From the NCBI GenBank assembly GCA_019348395.1, contig JAHWJN010000019.1:1-13728 (forward strand): DNA of 13,728 bases, written 5' to 3'. The notes beneath the pieces are model-generated. The model saw only the letters and a program-made list of their open reading frames with translations. It searched no databases and was not told the DNA's origin. Positions 1 through 7,177 of this stretch are shown piece by piece. The translations under genes were made by a program, and so were the position numbers. The DNA is from Chloroflexota bacterium. Its GTDB lineage: Bacteria > Chloroflexota > Limnocylindria > QHBO01. The stretch's first letter is position 1, and every line of letters begins with the position of its first letter.

Positions 1-501
1 TTCGGCTCCTTCGGGGCGCTCGCCGCCTGGGCGCCGGCGAACACCGGCAACCTGCCACTGCCGGCGCGGATCGCGATCGCCAACCTTGCCGCGGCCGGGC
101 TGCCGGCGATCATGGACCCGGCCGGCCCGGTGCCGTACCGCTTCGACGCCGAGGAGCTGGAGGCGCTCGCGGCGGGCCGGCTCCCCGGATCCGATGATCC
201 CCTGTTCGAGCCGACCCGCCGCGGGTCGATCCGCATCCGGCTGCCGGGCACCGACACGCGCGCGCTCGAGGGCGGTTTGCGGGATGCCCTGCGCGACACC
301 GACGTGCAGTCCGCCTACCTGGTCGAGACCCAGGGCAGCGACGGCCATGCGCGGCTGCTGCTCGGACTCGTTGGAGCGGCCGGGGCGCGGGCAACCGTCG
401 ACGTCCCGGACGGGACCGACGTCGTGTGGCTCGAGGAGCCGCTGCTGTCCCAGGTCCGAGCCGTGACCGAGCCATTCCACCGCCGGGGCCGGGCCCGGTG
501 A
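1..501 (+). CDS. SseB-family protein, C-terminal part (5' end outside window)
   Basis: The reading frame is open from base 1 and ends at TGA 499-501, giving 166 visible residues without the start. Residues about 20-60 (RIAIANLAAAGLPAIMDPAG, then YRFDAEELEALAAG) resemble the end of the SseB N-terminal domain, which usually reads as an aliphatic helix, NPxG, then an LxxLAxG helix. Residues about 78-164 resemble the SseB C-terminal domain: a strand (IRIRLPG), a helix, QSAYLVET, then LLLGLVG, closing on PFHRRG where the family often has PFYRR. E. coli SseB is named for a serine-sensitivity phenotype; the biochemical role of the family is not established. The stop overlaps the next start by 4 bases (GTGA), so it is probably co-translated with the hydratase gene. 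Whether it has any link to leucine catabolism is unknown. Family assignment is by eye from the motif pattern. Confidence 0.72.
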   Translation, partial: FGSFGALAAWAPANTGNLPLPARIAIANLAAAGLPAIMDPAGPVPYRFDAEELEALAAGRLPGSDDPLFEPTRRGSIRIRLPGTDTRALEGGLRDALRDTDVQSAYLVETQGSDGHARLLLGLVGAAGARATVDVPDGTDVVWLEEPLLSQVRAVTEPFHRRGRAR

Positions 502-1286
502 GCGCGGCGCTTCGCACGGAGCACGACGGCCCGTTCGCCCGGATCACGCTCGCCCGCCCCGACGTGCGCAACGCATTCAACGCCGAGCTCATCCGAGCCC
601 TGCGCAATGCGTTCACGACGCTCGCCGCCGAGCCGCCCAACGCCCTGCGCGGCGTGGTGCTGGCCGGCGACGGACCGACCTTCAGTGCGGGGGCCGACGT
701 CGCCTGGATGCAGGCCGCCATAGGGCTGTCGGTCGAGGAGAACGAGCGCGACGCCACCGAGATGCAGGCGATGTTCGAGGCCATCGAGGCCTGCCCGGTC
801 CCGGTCGTGGCGCGCGTGCAGGGGGCGGCGCTGGGCGGCGGCATGGGCCTGTGCGCCGTCGCGGACGTGGTGATCGCCACCGTCGACGCGACCTTCGGCT
901 TCACCGAGACGAAGCTCGGCATCGTGCCGGCCGTGATCAGCACGTTCGTCGTGCCGAAGATCGGCGAGTCGCACGCCCGTGCGCTGTTCGCCACCGGACA
1001 GCGCTTCGATGCCGAGCGCGCACGACGCATCGGGCTGATCCACGAGATCGTGGAGGACGAGGCCGCACTCAACGACCGCATCGCCGGCATCCTCGACGAG
1101 CTGCGATCGGCGGGCCCGACGGCCATCCGCGGCGCGAAGGCGCTGGCGCGTGCACCGCGCCTGCTGGGGGCGGAGGAGGCGCACCGCCGCACCCCGAGCG
1201 CGATCGCTCGACAGCGCACCACCGAGGAGGGCCAGGAGGGCCTGCGCGCGTTCGTCGAGAAGCGCTCACCCGACTGGCGCGCCTGA
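498..1286 (+). CDS. liuC: Enoyl-CoA hydratase/isomerase family, probable methylglutaconyl-CoA hydratase
   Basis: This is a 262-residue crotonase-fold protein, usual family length. I chose GTG 498 because it sits in a GTGA overlap with the preceding stop and the protein then begins directly at the first conserved strand; the open frame upstream has no crotonase similarity. The two oxyanion-hole segments are SAGADVAWM (63-71) and GAALGGGMGL (109-118). The Glu matching crotonase Glu164 is E137 (FGFTETKLG), but the position of Glu144 is Gly117. The segment KLGIVPAVIS is typical of the branch used for 3-methylglutaconyl-CoA hydratases. Known for the family: hydration of 3-methylglutaconyl-CoA to HMG-CoA in leucine catabolism. 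The two downstream genes (carboxylase alpha subunit and HMG-CoA lyase) encode the steps before and after it, which supports the role. Another short or branched enoyl-CoA substrate remains possible. Confidence 0.85.
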   Translation: MSAALRTEHDGPFARITLARPDVRNAFNAELIRALRNAFTTLAAEPPNALRGVVLAGDGPTFSAGADVAWMQAAIGLSVEENERDATEMQAMFEAIEACPVPVVARVQGAALGGGMGLCAVADVVIATVDATFGFTETKLGIVPAVISTFVVPKIGESHARALFATGQRFDAERARRIGLIHEIVEDEAALNDRIAGILDELRSAGPTAIRGAKALARAPRLLGAEEAHRRTPSAIARQRTTEEGQEGLRAFVEKRSPDWRA

Positions 1287-1311
1287 GTCCGGCCCGGGTC
1301 ACTGATCATCC

Positions 1312-1327
1312 TGCGACAATTGCGACA
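1312..1327 (+). repeat. Perfect 7-bp direct repeat at the start of the HTH-carboxylase gene, candidate operator
   Basis: TGCGACA occurs at 1312-1318 and again at 1321-1327, separated by AT, giving a 9-bp period. The second copy ends on the A of the start codon ATG 1327. The block also contains the palindrome CAATTG (1317-1322). It lies in the only gap (40 bp) between the hydratase and carboxylase genes. Excisionase-like HTH proteins can bind short direct repeats, so this could be the target of the HTH fused to the protein that starts here. That link is inference. Confidence 0.4.
1315..1320 (+). promoter_or_regulatory. Possible -10 box (GACAAT) for a leaderless transcript
   Basis: GACAAT lies 6 bases before ATG 1327, with no Shine-Dalgarno sequence in between. 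This is the geometry of a leaderless transcript. No convincing -35 hexamer is seen at the usual distance. It is weaker than the similar boxes before other genes here because the first base is not T. Confidence 0.25.
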
Positions 1328-3342
1328 TGGATGACGAGACGCTGACGCCAAGAGAGGTCGCCGATGAGCTCGGCGTGACCGTGCGCACGGTGCAGCGCTG
1401 GATCGCCGACGGTCGGCTGCCGGTCAGGCGAGTCGGCGGACGTGCACGCGTGTCGCGTCTGTCGCTCTCGAGCGTCACCGATGCTCGCCCGGCGGCGCCC
1501 ATGCGTCCGATTCGCTCGCTGCTGATCGCGAACCGCGGTGAGATCGCGGCGCGCATCGGTCGGACGGCGCGGCGGCTCGGGATCCACACGGTGGGTGTTC
1601 ACGCGCCGGACGAGCGGCCGCCCGACGGCATCGACGAATCGCACGTCATCCGTTCCTACCTCGACGCAAACGAGCTGCTGGCCGTCGCACGGCAGTCCGG
1701 GGTCGACGCGATTCACCCCGGCTACGGGTTCCTGGCCGAGAACGCGGCGTTCGCGCGTGCCGTCACCGATGCCGGCCCGGCATGGGTCGGGCCGCCGGCC
1801 GAGGCGATCGCCGCCATGGGCGACAAGGCGACCGCCCGGCGGACCGTCGCGCAGCACGGGGTCCCGACCGTCCCCGGCTACGACGACGAGGCGCAGGACG
1901 ACGCGACGCTGTCCGCCGAGGCGGAGCAAATCGGCTATCCCCTGCTCGTCAAGCCGAGCGCCGGTGGCGGGGGCAAGGGGATGCGGGTCGTGCGTGCCCC
2001 TGACGAGCTGGTCGAAGCACTGGCGGCCGCCCGGCGCGAAGCCCATCGGTCCTTCAGCGACGACCGGCTCATCCTCGAGCGGTTCCTCGGAGGCTCGCGC
2101 CATGTGGAGGTGCAGATCCTCTTCGACGCCCACGGCGGCGGGGTGCACCTCGGCGAGCGGGACTGCAGCGCGCAGCGCCGCAACCAGAAGATCGTCGAGG
2201 AGGCGCCCGCGCCGTCGGTCACGCCGGAGCTCCGCGAGCGGATGGGCGCCGCGGCGGTGGCGGCCGCCGCCGGGGTCGGCTATGTCAGCGCCGGCACGGT
2301 AGAGATGTTGCTCGCCGATGACGGGTCCTTCTTCTTCTTGGAGATGAACACGCGCCTCCAGGTCGAGCATCCCGTGACCGAGGAGGTCACCGGCCGGGAC
2401 CTCGTCGCGGACCAGCTGAGGATCGCGGAGGGCGCCACGCTCGCGTCGCTCGGACTGGAGCAGCCTCCGCGCATGCGTGGGCACGCCGTCGAAGCGCGAA
2501 TCTATGCCGAGGATCCCGAGTCCGGCTTCCTGCCGGCCAGCGGGCGACTCGCTCGAGTGCGGTGGCCCCACGGCATCCGGGTCGACGCGGGCGTACGGGA
2601 GGGAGATCTCGTCACCGATCGCTACGATCCGATGCTCTCCAAGCTCATCGCCCACGGCGCATCGCGCGCCGAGGCGCTGGACCGGCTGCGCGCCGCTCTC
2701 GACGACACGCTGCTGCTGGGCGTCCGAACCAACGTTCGCTTCCTGCGCTGGCTGCTCGACCGAGCGCCCATGCGCGAGGGTGAGATGCGGACGGACACGA
2801 TCGCCGGGCTGGACGTGCCCGGGCTCCCGGCTCCCGACGAAACGCACTGGCAGGTCGCCGCCGGGATACTGGCGTCCGGCGGCACCGACCCGTGGGGCGA
2901 CGGCTGGCGCCTGAACGCTCCGGCGCGACGCCGCGTGCGACACGGCGACCAGGAGCGCCAGGTCGTGCCGGACAGCGTGGACGGCCCGGAAGGGGTGCGG
3001 GACGGCGACGTCGTCCACGTCGAGGTGGACGGCCAGAGCCTCGAATTCTCATCCGCCGGCCCTCCGACGGTCGAGGAGGCGGTCCGCCACGCGGCGGCCG
3101 GTGAGGGCGGAGCGGCCCTCGTCGCGCCGATGCCCGGACGGGTGATCGCCGTCCGCGCCCGGCAGGGCGACGTCGTCGTGGCCCACCAGCCGATCGTGGT
3201 CATCGAGGCGATGAAGATGGAGCACGCCGTGGTCGCGCCGACCGCCGGGACGGTTGCCAGCCTGACCGTTGAAGAGGGCCAGCAGGTCCAGCGCGGCGAC
3301 GTGCTCGGCGAGGTGACCCCGTACCATGACGACGATGGCTGA
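1327..3342 (+). CDS. liuD: HTH-fused biotin carboxylase/biotin carrier protein, probable methylcrotonyl-CoA carboxylase alpha subunit
   Basis: This 671-residue protein has four parts. Residues 6-50 form an excisionase/MerR-like helix-turn-helix (LTPREVADELGV, TVRTVQRWIADGRLP, then a short basic wing). Residues 51-58 are a linker. Biotin carboxylase starts at M59 with RSLLIANRGEIAARI. It has the ATP-grasp glycine loop (213-218, K209 and K217), K288 in RNQKIVEEAP, E339/N341/R343/E347 in EMNTRLQVEH, and R391 in HAVEARIYAED. These match E. coli AccC K159, the glycine loop, K238, E288/N290/R292/E296 and R338. A linker with GWRLN follows, then a biotinyl domain with EAMKMEH, where K630 is the expected biotinylation site. 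Known role: ATP-dependent carboxylation of biotin for transfer to 3-methylcrotonyl-CoA. The flanking hydratase and HMG-CoA lyase support that substrate, but propionyl- or acetyl-CoA cannot be excluded. The frame is unbroken from 1327; ATG 1501 would give the ordinary 612-residue enzyme but has no Shine-Dalgarno. Confidence 0.88.
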   Translation: MDDETLTPREVADELGVTVRTVQRWIADGRLPVRRVGGRARVSRLSLSSVTDARPAAPMRPIRSLLIANRGEIAARIGRTARRLGIHTVGVHAPDERPPDGIDESHVIRSYLDANELLAVARQSGVDAIHPGYGFLAENAAFARAVTDAGPAWVGPPAEAIAAMGDKATARRTVAQHGVPTVPGYDDEAQDDATLSAEAEQIGYPLLVKPSAGGGGKGMRVVRAPDELVEALAAARREAHRSFSDDRLILERFLGGSRHVEVQILFDAHGGGVHLGERDCSAQRRNQKIVEEAPAPSVTPELRERMGAAAVAAAAGVGYVSAGTVEMLLADDGSFFFLEMNTRLQVEHPVTEEVTGRDLVADQLRIAEGATLASLGLEQPPRMRGHAVEARIYAEDPESGFLPASGRLARVRWPHGIRVDAGVREGDLVTDRYDPMLSKLIAHGASRAEALDRLRAALDDTLLLGVRTNVRFLRWLLDRAPMREGEMRTDTIAGLDVPGLPAPDETHWQVAAGILASGGTDPWGDGWRLNAPARRRVRHGDQERQVVPDSVDGPEGVRDGDVVHVEVDGQSLEFSSAGPPTVEEAVRHAAAGEGGAALVAPMPGRVIAVRARQGDVVVAHQPIVVIEAMKMEHAVVAPTAGTVASLTVEEGQQVQRGDVLGEVTPYHDDDG

Positions 3343-4240
3343 GCGCGACGTCCGCATCTACGAGGTCGGTCCCCGAGACGGGCTGCAGAACGAGGCGACG
3401 CCCATCCCGACCGAGGCCAAGCTCCGGTTCGTCGAGCTCCTCGCCGACGCGGGTCTGCGTGAGATCGAGGCCACGAGCTTCGTCTCGCCGAGGGCGGTCC
3501 CCCAGCTTGCCGATGCGGACGATCTCATGTCCGCCCTGGAGCGTCGCCATGGCGTCCGTTACCCGGTGCTGGTGCCCAACGAGCGTGGCCTTCAGCGCGC
3601 GGAGGCCGCCGGCGTGGACGCGGTCTGCGTCTTCACCGCGGCATCGGAGGCGTTCACGCGGGCGAACATCAACATGACGGTGGCGGAGTCGATCGATGCG
3701 TTCCGGCCGGTGGTGGCGCGCGCGCGTGAAGCCGGGTGGTGGTCTCGGGGCTACGTGTCGACGGCGTTCGGCTGCCCGTACCAGGGTCTGGTCGGCGAGG
3801 CCGCCGTGGTCGGTGTCGGGCTTCAGCTGCTGGAGCTCGGAGTCGAGGAGCTGAGCATCGGCGACACCATCGGCGTCGCCACCCCCGGCGACGTCCGTCG
3901 CGTGGTCGGCGCACTGCTCGACGCGGGAATCCCGCCCGGTACCCTTGCGATGCACTTCCATGACACGCGCGGCACGGCGCTCGCCAACGTGTCGGCCGCG
4001 CTCGACCTCGGCATCCGCTGCTTCGACGCGTCGACCGGCGGGACCGGCGGCTGCCCGTACGCGCCGGGCGCGGCCGGCAACCTCGCGACCGAGGACCTCG
4101 TCTACCTCCTCGACCGCGAGGGCCTGACCCACGGGGTGGACCTCGACGCGGTCGTGGTCGCGGCGCACCACGTCAGCGAGACCCTCGGCCGGCCGCTGAC
4201 CACAAAGGTGGGCCAGGCGGGCGGCTGGCGCGTACCATAG
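3326..4240 (+). CDS. liuE: Hydroxymethylglutaryl-CoA lyase
   Basis: This 304-residue protein is the usual length for bacterial HMG-CoA lyase, which cleaves HMG-CoA to acetyl-CoA and acetoacetate, the last step of leucine breakdown. It is a TIM-barrel enzyme of the DRE-TIM family. Catalytic and metal residues are all visible: R17-D18 in GPRDGLQNE, H210 and H212 in MHFHDTRG, and C243 in the signature GGCPYAPGAAGN. FVSPRAVPQ, VPNERG and AFGCPYQG are also typical. ATG 3326 is preceded by GAGGTGA (3310-3316) at good spacing, so it is preferred over ATG 3335, which would be 18 bases away. The gene overlaps the carboxylase gene by 17 bases, which indicates one operon. The 2-isopropylmalate-synthase branch of the family lacks the GGCPYA loop, so the assignment is firm. 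Confidence 0.93.
   Translation: MTTMAERDVRIYEVGPRDGLQNEATPIPTEAKLRFVELLADAGLREIEATSFVSPRAVPQLADADDLMSALERRHGVRYPVLVPNERGLQRAEAAGVDAVCVFTAASEAFTRANINMTVAESIDAFRPVVARAREAGWWSRGYVSTAFGCPYQGLVGEAAVVGVGLQLLELGVEELSIGDTIGVATPGDVRRVVGALLDAGIPPGTLAMHFHDTRGTALANVSAALDLGIRCFDASTGGTGGCPYAPGAAGNLATEDLVYLLDREGLTHGVDLDAVVVAAHHVSETLGRPLTTKVGQAGGWRVP
4233..4238 (+). promoter_or_regulatory. -10-like box TACCAT before the nucleoside hydrolase gene
   Basis: TACCAT overlaps the stop codon of the HMG-CoA lyase gene and ends 9 bases before ATG 4248. No Shine-Dalgarno lies in the 7-base gap between the genes. This could be an internal promoter giving a nearly leaderless transcript that separates the nucleoside/ECF genes from the leucine genes. 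No clear -35 hexamer was found. Confidence 0.35.
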
Positions 4241-4247
4241 GCGCCCG

Positions 4248-5234
4248 ATGGACGCCGACGCCCCACCGCCGACCGACGCCCGACCGCTGATCCTGGACGT
4301 CGACACCGGGATCGACGACATGATCGCGCTGCTCATCGCGGCGACCAGCCCCGAGCTGAACCTGCGCGGCGTGACCTGCGTCGCCGGGAACGTCGAGATC
4401 CACCACGTGGCGCGCAACACCGGCAAGATCCTGCGCATGGTGGGCCGCGGCGACGTCCCGGTCAGCATCGGCGCCGCCCGACCGCTGCAGCGGCGCCTCC
4501 GGACCGCCCCGGACACGCACGGTCCGACCGGGACCGGCTACGTGGAGCTTCGGGGCGAGGACCGACAGCTCGGCACCACCGAGTACACCGCGATTCCCGC
4601 CAGCCGGTACCTCGGCGCCCACGTGAGCCGCCACCCCGGCAGGATCAGCGTGCTCGCGCTGGGGCCGCTGACGAACCTGGCGTCCGCCGTGCAGCAGGGC
4701 ATCGACCTGGCCGGCTCCACCCGCGAGGTCATCTGGATGGGCGGCACGCTCGAGGAGCGCGGGAACACGACCGAGACTGGCGAGTGGAACGCGTGCGTCG
4801 ACCCGGAGGCTGCGGAGACCTGCCTCCGTGCCGGCGCGGTGCACCGCATCATGCCGCTGGACGCCACCCAGGACGTGATCTTCACCATGGACGACCTGCG
4901 GGCGCTGCCGGACACGCATCTCGCCGGCATCGTGCGCGATGCGGTCCGGTTCTACGTGGGCTTCCACCAGAAGGCCGACGGCATCGACGGCGCCTACCTG
5001 CACGACCCGGTCGCGCTCGTCTCGTCCATCCTGCGGCCGGACCTCGTCACGGAGGAAGTCACCGAGACGCTGGCCTGTGACACGAGCTCGGATCCCTACC
5101 TCGCCGGCAGCCTGTACCGGGCGGAGGACGAGAGCCGTCCGTCGGTGAAGGTGGCCACCGCGATCGATCCCGAGGCCACCAGGGAGGAGTTGCTCACGCG
5201 GCTGGCGCGCGCCGTGAGCGCGCCTCACGGCTGA
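4248..5234 (+). CDS. Inosine-uridine-type nucleoside hydrolase
   Basis: This 328-residue protein fits the family length (about 310-340). Nucleoside hydrolases split the N-glycosidic bond of ribonucleosides to give ribose and free base. The calcium-binding aspartate cluster is DVDTGIDD (17-24; D19, D23, D24), matching D10/D14/D15 of the Crithidia enzyme. Family features that follow are VAGNVEI, the glycine-rich turn WMGG, the loop GEWNACVDPEAA and YLHDPVALV, where H252 and D253 match the catalytic His241 and the Ca ligand Asp242. ATG 4248 is the first start after the preceding stop. There is no signal peptide, so it is cytoplasmic. It lies 39 bases ahead of an ECF transporter operon on the same strand, which suggests it acts on imported nucleosides. 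Purine versus pyrimidine preference cannot be read from these motifs. Some members have other glycoside or amide substrates. Confidence 0.88.
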   Translation: MDADAPPPTDARPLILDVDTGIDDMIALLIAATSPELNLRGVTCVAGNVEIHHVARNTGKILRMVGRGDVPVSIGAARPLQRRLRTAPDTHGPTGTGYVELRGEDRQLGTTEYTAIPASRYLGAHVSRHPGRISVLALGPLTNLASAVQQGIDLAGSTREVIWMGGTLEERGNTTETGEWNACVDPEAAETCLRAGAVHRIMPLDATQDVIFTMDDLRALPDTHLAGIVRDAVRFYVGFHQKADGIDGAYLHDPVALVSSILRPDLVTEEVTETLACDTSSDPYLAGSLYRAEDESRPSVKVATAIDPEATREELLTRLARAVSAPHG

Positions 5235-5258
5235 CACGTCCGGGGGTTGCACCGCAAC

Positions 5259-5266
5259 GGAGGAGA
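5259..5266 (+). promoter_or_regulatory. Ribosome binding site GGAGGAGA that sets the start of the ECF S component
   Basis: GGAGGAGA is followed after 7 bases by ATG 5274. It is one of the strongest Shine-Dalgarno sequences in the window. It rules out the upstream in-frame TTG at 5247, which would place the site inside the coding sequence. Confidence 0.8.
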
Positions 5267-5273
5267 ATTTCGC

Positions 5274-6377
5274 ATGGTCATCCGCTGGACCGCCGCGCTG
5301 GTCGCCTTCCTGGCGGTCGTCGCCGTCGGATTCGTCGGTTTCGGTGACTTCGGCACGGGGATCGATCCCGACAACTTCTTCGACACCGAGGGGGCCAACT
5401 CGTTCGCGCTCATCGGGGCGATCGGCCTGGTGGTGGCATTCGTCGCGTACGCCGCGGTCGAGTACGCGCAGACCGGAGCCTTCGCCTCGATCACCTCGCA
5501 GTTCGGCACCCGCACGATCGTGCTCATGCCGATCGCGGTCGCGATCAACATCATCCTCGGCGCGACCGTCGCCAACGCGCTCAAGCTGCCGGTCTACCTC
5601 GACAGCATCGGGACGATCCTGGTGGGCGTGCTCGCCGGGCCGATTGCCGGGGCGCTGACCGGGGCTCTCTCGAACGTGCTGTGGACCTACGTGCTGCCGC
5701 CACCGTTCCAGAGCGGGCCGGCCGCAGCGTTCGCGATCGTTGCCGCGGTGATCGGCGTCATCGCGGGCCTGGTGGGACGGATGGGGTGGCTCCGGCCCCG
5801 CCCGAACCGACCGATGGCACAGCTCGGCGTGGGCGCGGTGGTGACGGTCGGCGTCGTGGCCGGCATGGCCTACCTGGCCTACCTCGGCTGGACCTCCCCG
5901 GCCTTCGGTGGTGAGGTCGACTTCAGCGTCGAGGGGTCCGACGCAATCTTCACGGTCCTCGGCTGGCTCGTCCTGGCCATCGTCGCCCTCACCGTCATCG
6001 GTCTGCTCTACATGCTGTTCGTCCGCCGTGACCTGACCGCCACCTATGTCGTCATTGCGGGCCTGGCCACCGGCATCGTCGCCGCGCTCATCAGCGCGCC
6101 GATCAGCGCCAACGTCTTCGGCGGCGTCACGGGCGCCGGCACCGACTTCCTGGTCGCCGCCCTCCGTCAGGCCGGGGCCGACATCGGCGCGGCCACCCTC
6201 GGCCAGGGCCTGATCAGCGATCCGGTCGACAAGATCACGACCTTCTTCGTGGTGTACCTCATCCTCGCGGCCATGGCGACCCGGACGAAGGCGCGCTTCC
6301 CGCAGGGGGAACGGCTGATCGAGTCGGGGCGCGACCCGTCGGTCGAGGAGGGCGAGTGGCGGGGCGCGAGCGGCTGA
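5274..6377 (+). CDS. ECF transporter S component (substrate-binding membrane subunit), unusually large; substrate possibly nucleoside or base
   Basis: This is a 367-residue, very hydrophobic protein with about nine predicted membrane segments. By eye they fall near residues 5-23, 43-65, 80-103, 110-138 and 147-170, with four more in the C-terminal half. The segment from residue 80 (RTIVLMPIAVAINIILGATV, then LDSIGTILVG, GPIAGALTGALSNVLW) is the core pattern of ECF S components. The last helix is preceded by ISDPVDKITTFF, also typical. Known S components are about 170-220 residues with six helices, so this one has two additional N-terminal helices and inserted sequence in the second half. The following genes encode T and two A subunits, so it heads a dedicated ECF module. 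The adjacent nucleoside hydrolase suggests a nucleoside or nucleobase substrate, but no substrate-specific motif was recognised. A vitamin substrate is equally allowed by the fold. Confidence 0.78.
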   Translation: MVIRWTAALVAFLAVVAVGFVGFGDFGTGIDPDNFFDTEGANSFALIGAIGLVVAFVAYAAVEYAQTGAFASITSQFGTRTIVLMPIAVAINIILGATVANALKLPVYLDSIGTILVGVLAGPIAGALTGALSNVLWTYVLPPPFQSGPAAAFAIVAAVIGVIAGLVGRMGWLRPRPNRPMAQLGVGAVVTVGVVAGMAYLAYLGWTSPAFGGEVDFSVEGSDAIFTVLGWLVLAIVALTVIGLLYMLFVRRDLTATYVVIAGLATGIVAALISAPISANVFGGVTGAGTDFLVAALRQAGADIGAATLGQGLISDPVDKITTFFVVYLILAAMATRTKARFPQGERLIESGRDPSVEEGEWRGASG

Positions 6378-7177
6378 CCCGAGCGAGCCATTCCGGACTG
6401 CCGGAGTGGCTCGGCCGTCCGGGCCCGAGCGCCTACCACCGTCTCAATCCGCTCACCAAGGCGACGCTCGCCACCGTCACCGCCGTCGCCGCCGTGGCCC
6501 TCGGCGGGCTCGTCGGGCCGGCCCTGCTCGTGATCGGAGCGGTGCTCATCCCGGCCGTCGCGGCGGGGGTCCTCGGCCGGTTGCTGCGGCTGTCGCTGCT
6601 GCTCGCCCTGCCGATCGCGATCAGTGCCTTCCTCGTCAACCTCTTCTTCTTCCCGGGCGGCCGGACCGAGCTGCTGCGCATCGGGCCGATCGTCGCCACC
6701 GCCGAGGGGCTCGGCTTCGCACTCGAGATCCTCGCCCGCATCCTGGCGATCAGTGGCGCCGTGACCCTCTTCTACCTGACCACCCGGCCCTCGGATCTCG
6801 TCCTGGACCTCGAACGCCGCGGGGTGAGCCCGCGCATCGGCTTCGTGGCCAACGCGTCGGTCCAGGCGGTGCCGGCCATGGTCGAGCGCGCGGTGCAGAT
6901 CACCGCCGCGCAGCGGGCTCGGGGGCTCGACACGGAGGGATCGCCGCTGCGCCGGGCGCGGGGCATCCTGCCGATCGTGGGGCCGGTGATCCTCGGCTCG
7001 ATCGCCGAGGTGGAGGAGCGGACGATGGCGCTGGAGGCCCGCGCCTTCGGCCGGCCGGGCCGTCGCACCCTGCTCTGGGCACCACACGATACGGCCGCCG
7101 AGGGCGTCGTCCGCTGGCTGCTCCTGGCGGGCCTGCTGGTGTTGGTCGTGGCGCGTCTCGCGGGAGTCGGGCCGTGA
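6356..7177 (+). CDS. ecfT: ECF transporter T component (EcfT/CbiQ family)
   Basis: This 273-residue membrane protein is the usual length for EcfT. It couples the two ATPases to the S component in the membrane. Membrane segments lie near 38-60, 62-85, 80-100, 120-145 and the C-terminal end (about 252-270). The two cytoplasmic ATPase-contact motifs of the family are present: A188-R189-G190 in AQRARGLD, and A228-R229-A230 in LEARAFG. GTG 6356 lies 4 bases after AGGAGG (6346-6351) and overlaps the S-component gene by 22 bases; the spacing is short but no other start fits before the conserved N-terminus. The HRLNPLTK-like segment (YHRLNPLTKAT) at the N-terminus is characteristic. The stop overlaps the next gene as GTGA. 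Confidence 0.9.
   Translation: MAGRERLTRASHSGLPEWLGRPGPSAYHRLNPLTKATLATVTAVAAVALGGLVGPALLVIGAVLIPAVAAGVLGRLLRLSLLLALPIAISAFLVNLFFFPGGRTELLRIGPIVATAEGLGFALEILARILAISGAVTLFYLTTRPSDLVLDLERRGVSPRIGFVANASVQAVPAMVERAVQITAAQRARGLDTEGSPLRRARGILPIVGPVILGSIAEVEERTMALEARAFGRPGRRTLLWAPHDTAAEGVVRWLLLAGLLVLVVARLAGVGP

Noticed and set aside
1303..1309. TGATCA palindrome as a third operator copy before the HTH fusion gene
   Set aside because: It shares only two positions with TGCGACA and is a common 6-mer.
1306..3018. A 570-residue open frame on the minus strand opposite the carboxylase gene
   Set aside because: The + strand frame has clear carboxylase motifs across the whole region. The minus frame has no recognisable domain and reflects the high-GC lack of stops.
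3200..5252. Two long minus-strand open frames opposite the HMG-CoA lyase and nucleoside hydrolase genes
   Set aside because: Low-complexity Arg/Ala/Pro-rich translations without motifs; both enzymes on the + strand are complete and well supported.
6406..7173. An in-frame upstream extension of the first ATPase across the ecfT gene
   Set aside because: It is out of frame with the well-supported EcfT protein, and its translation is Arg/Gly-rich junk. The ATPase begins at GTG 7174 in a GTGA overlap.
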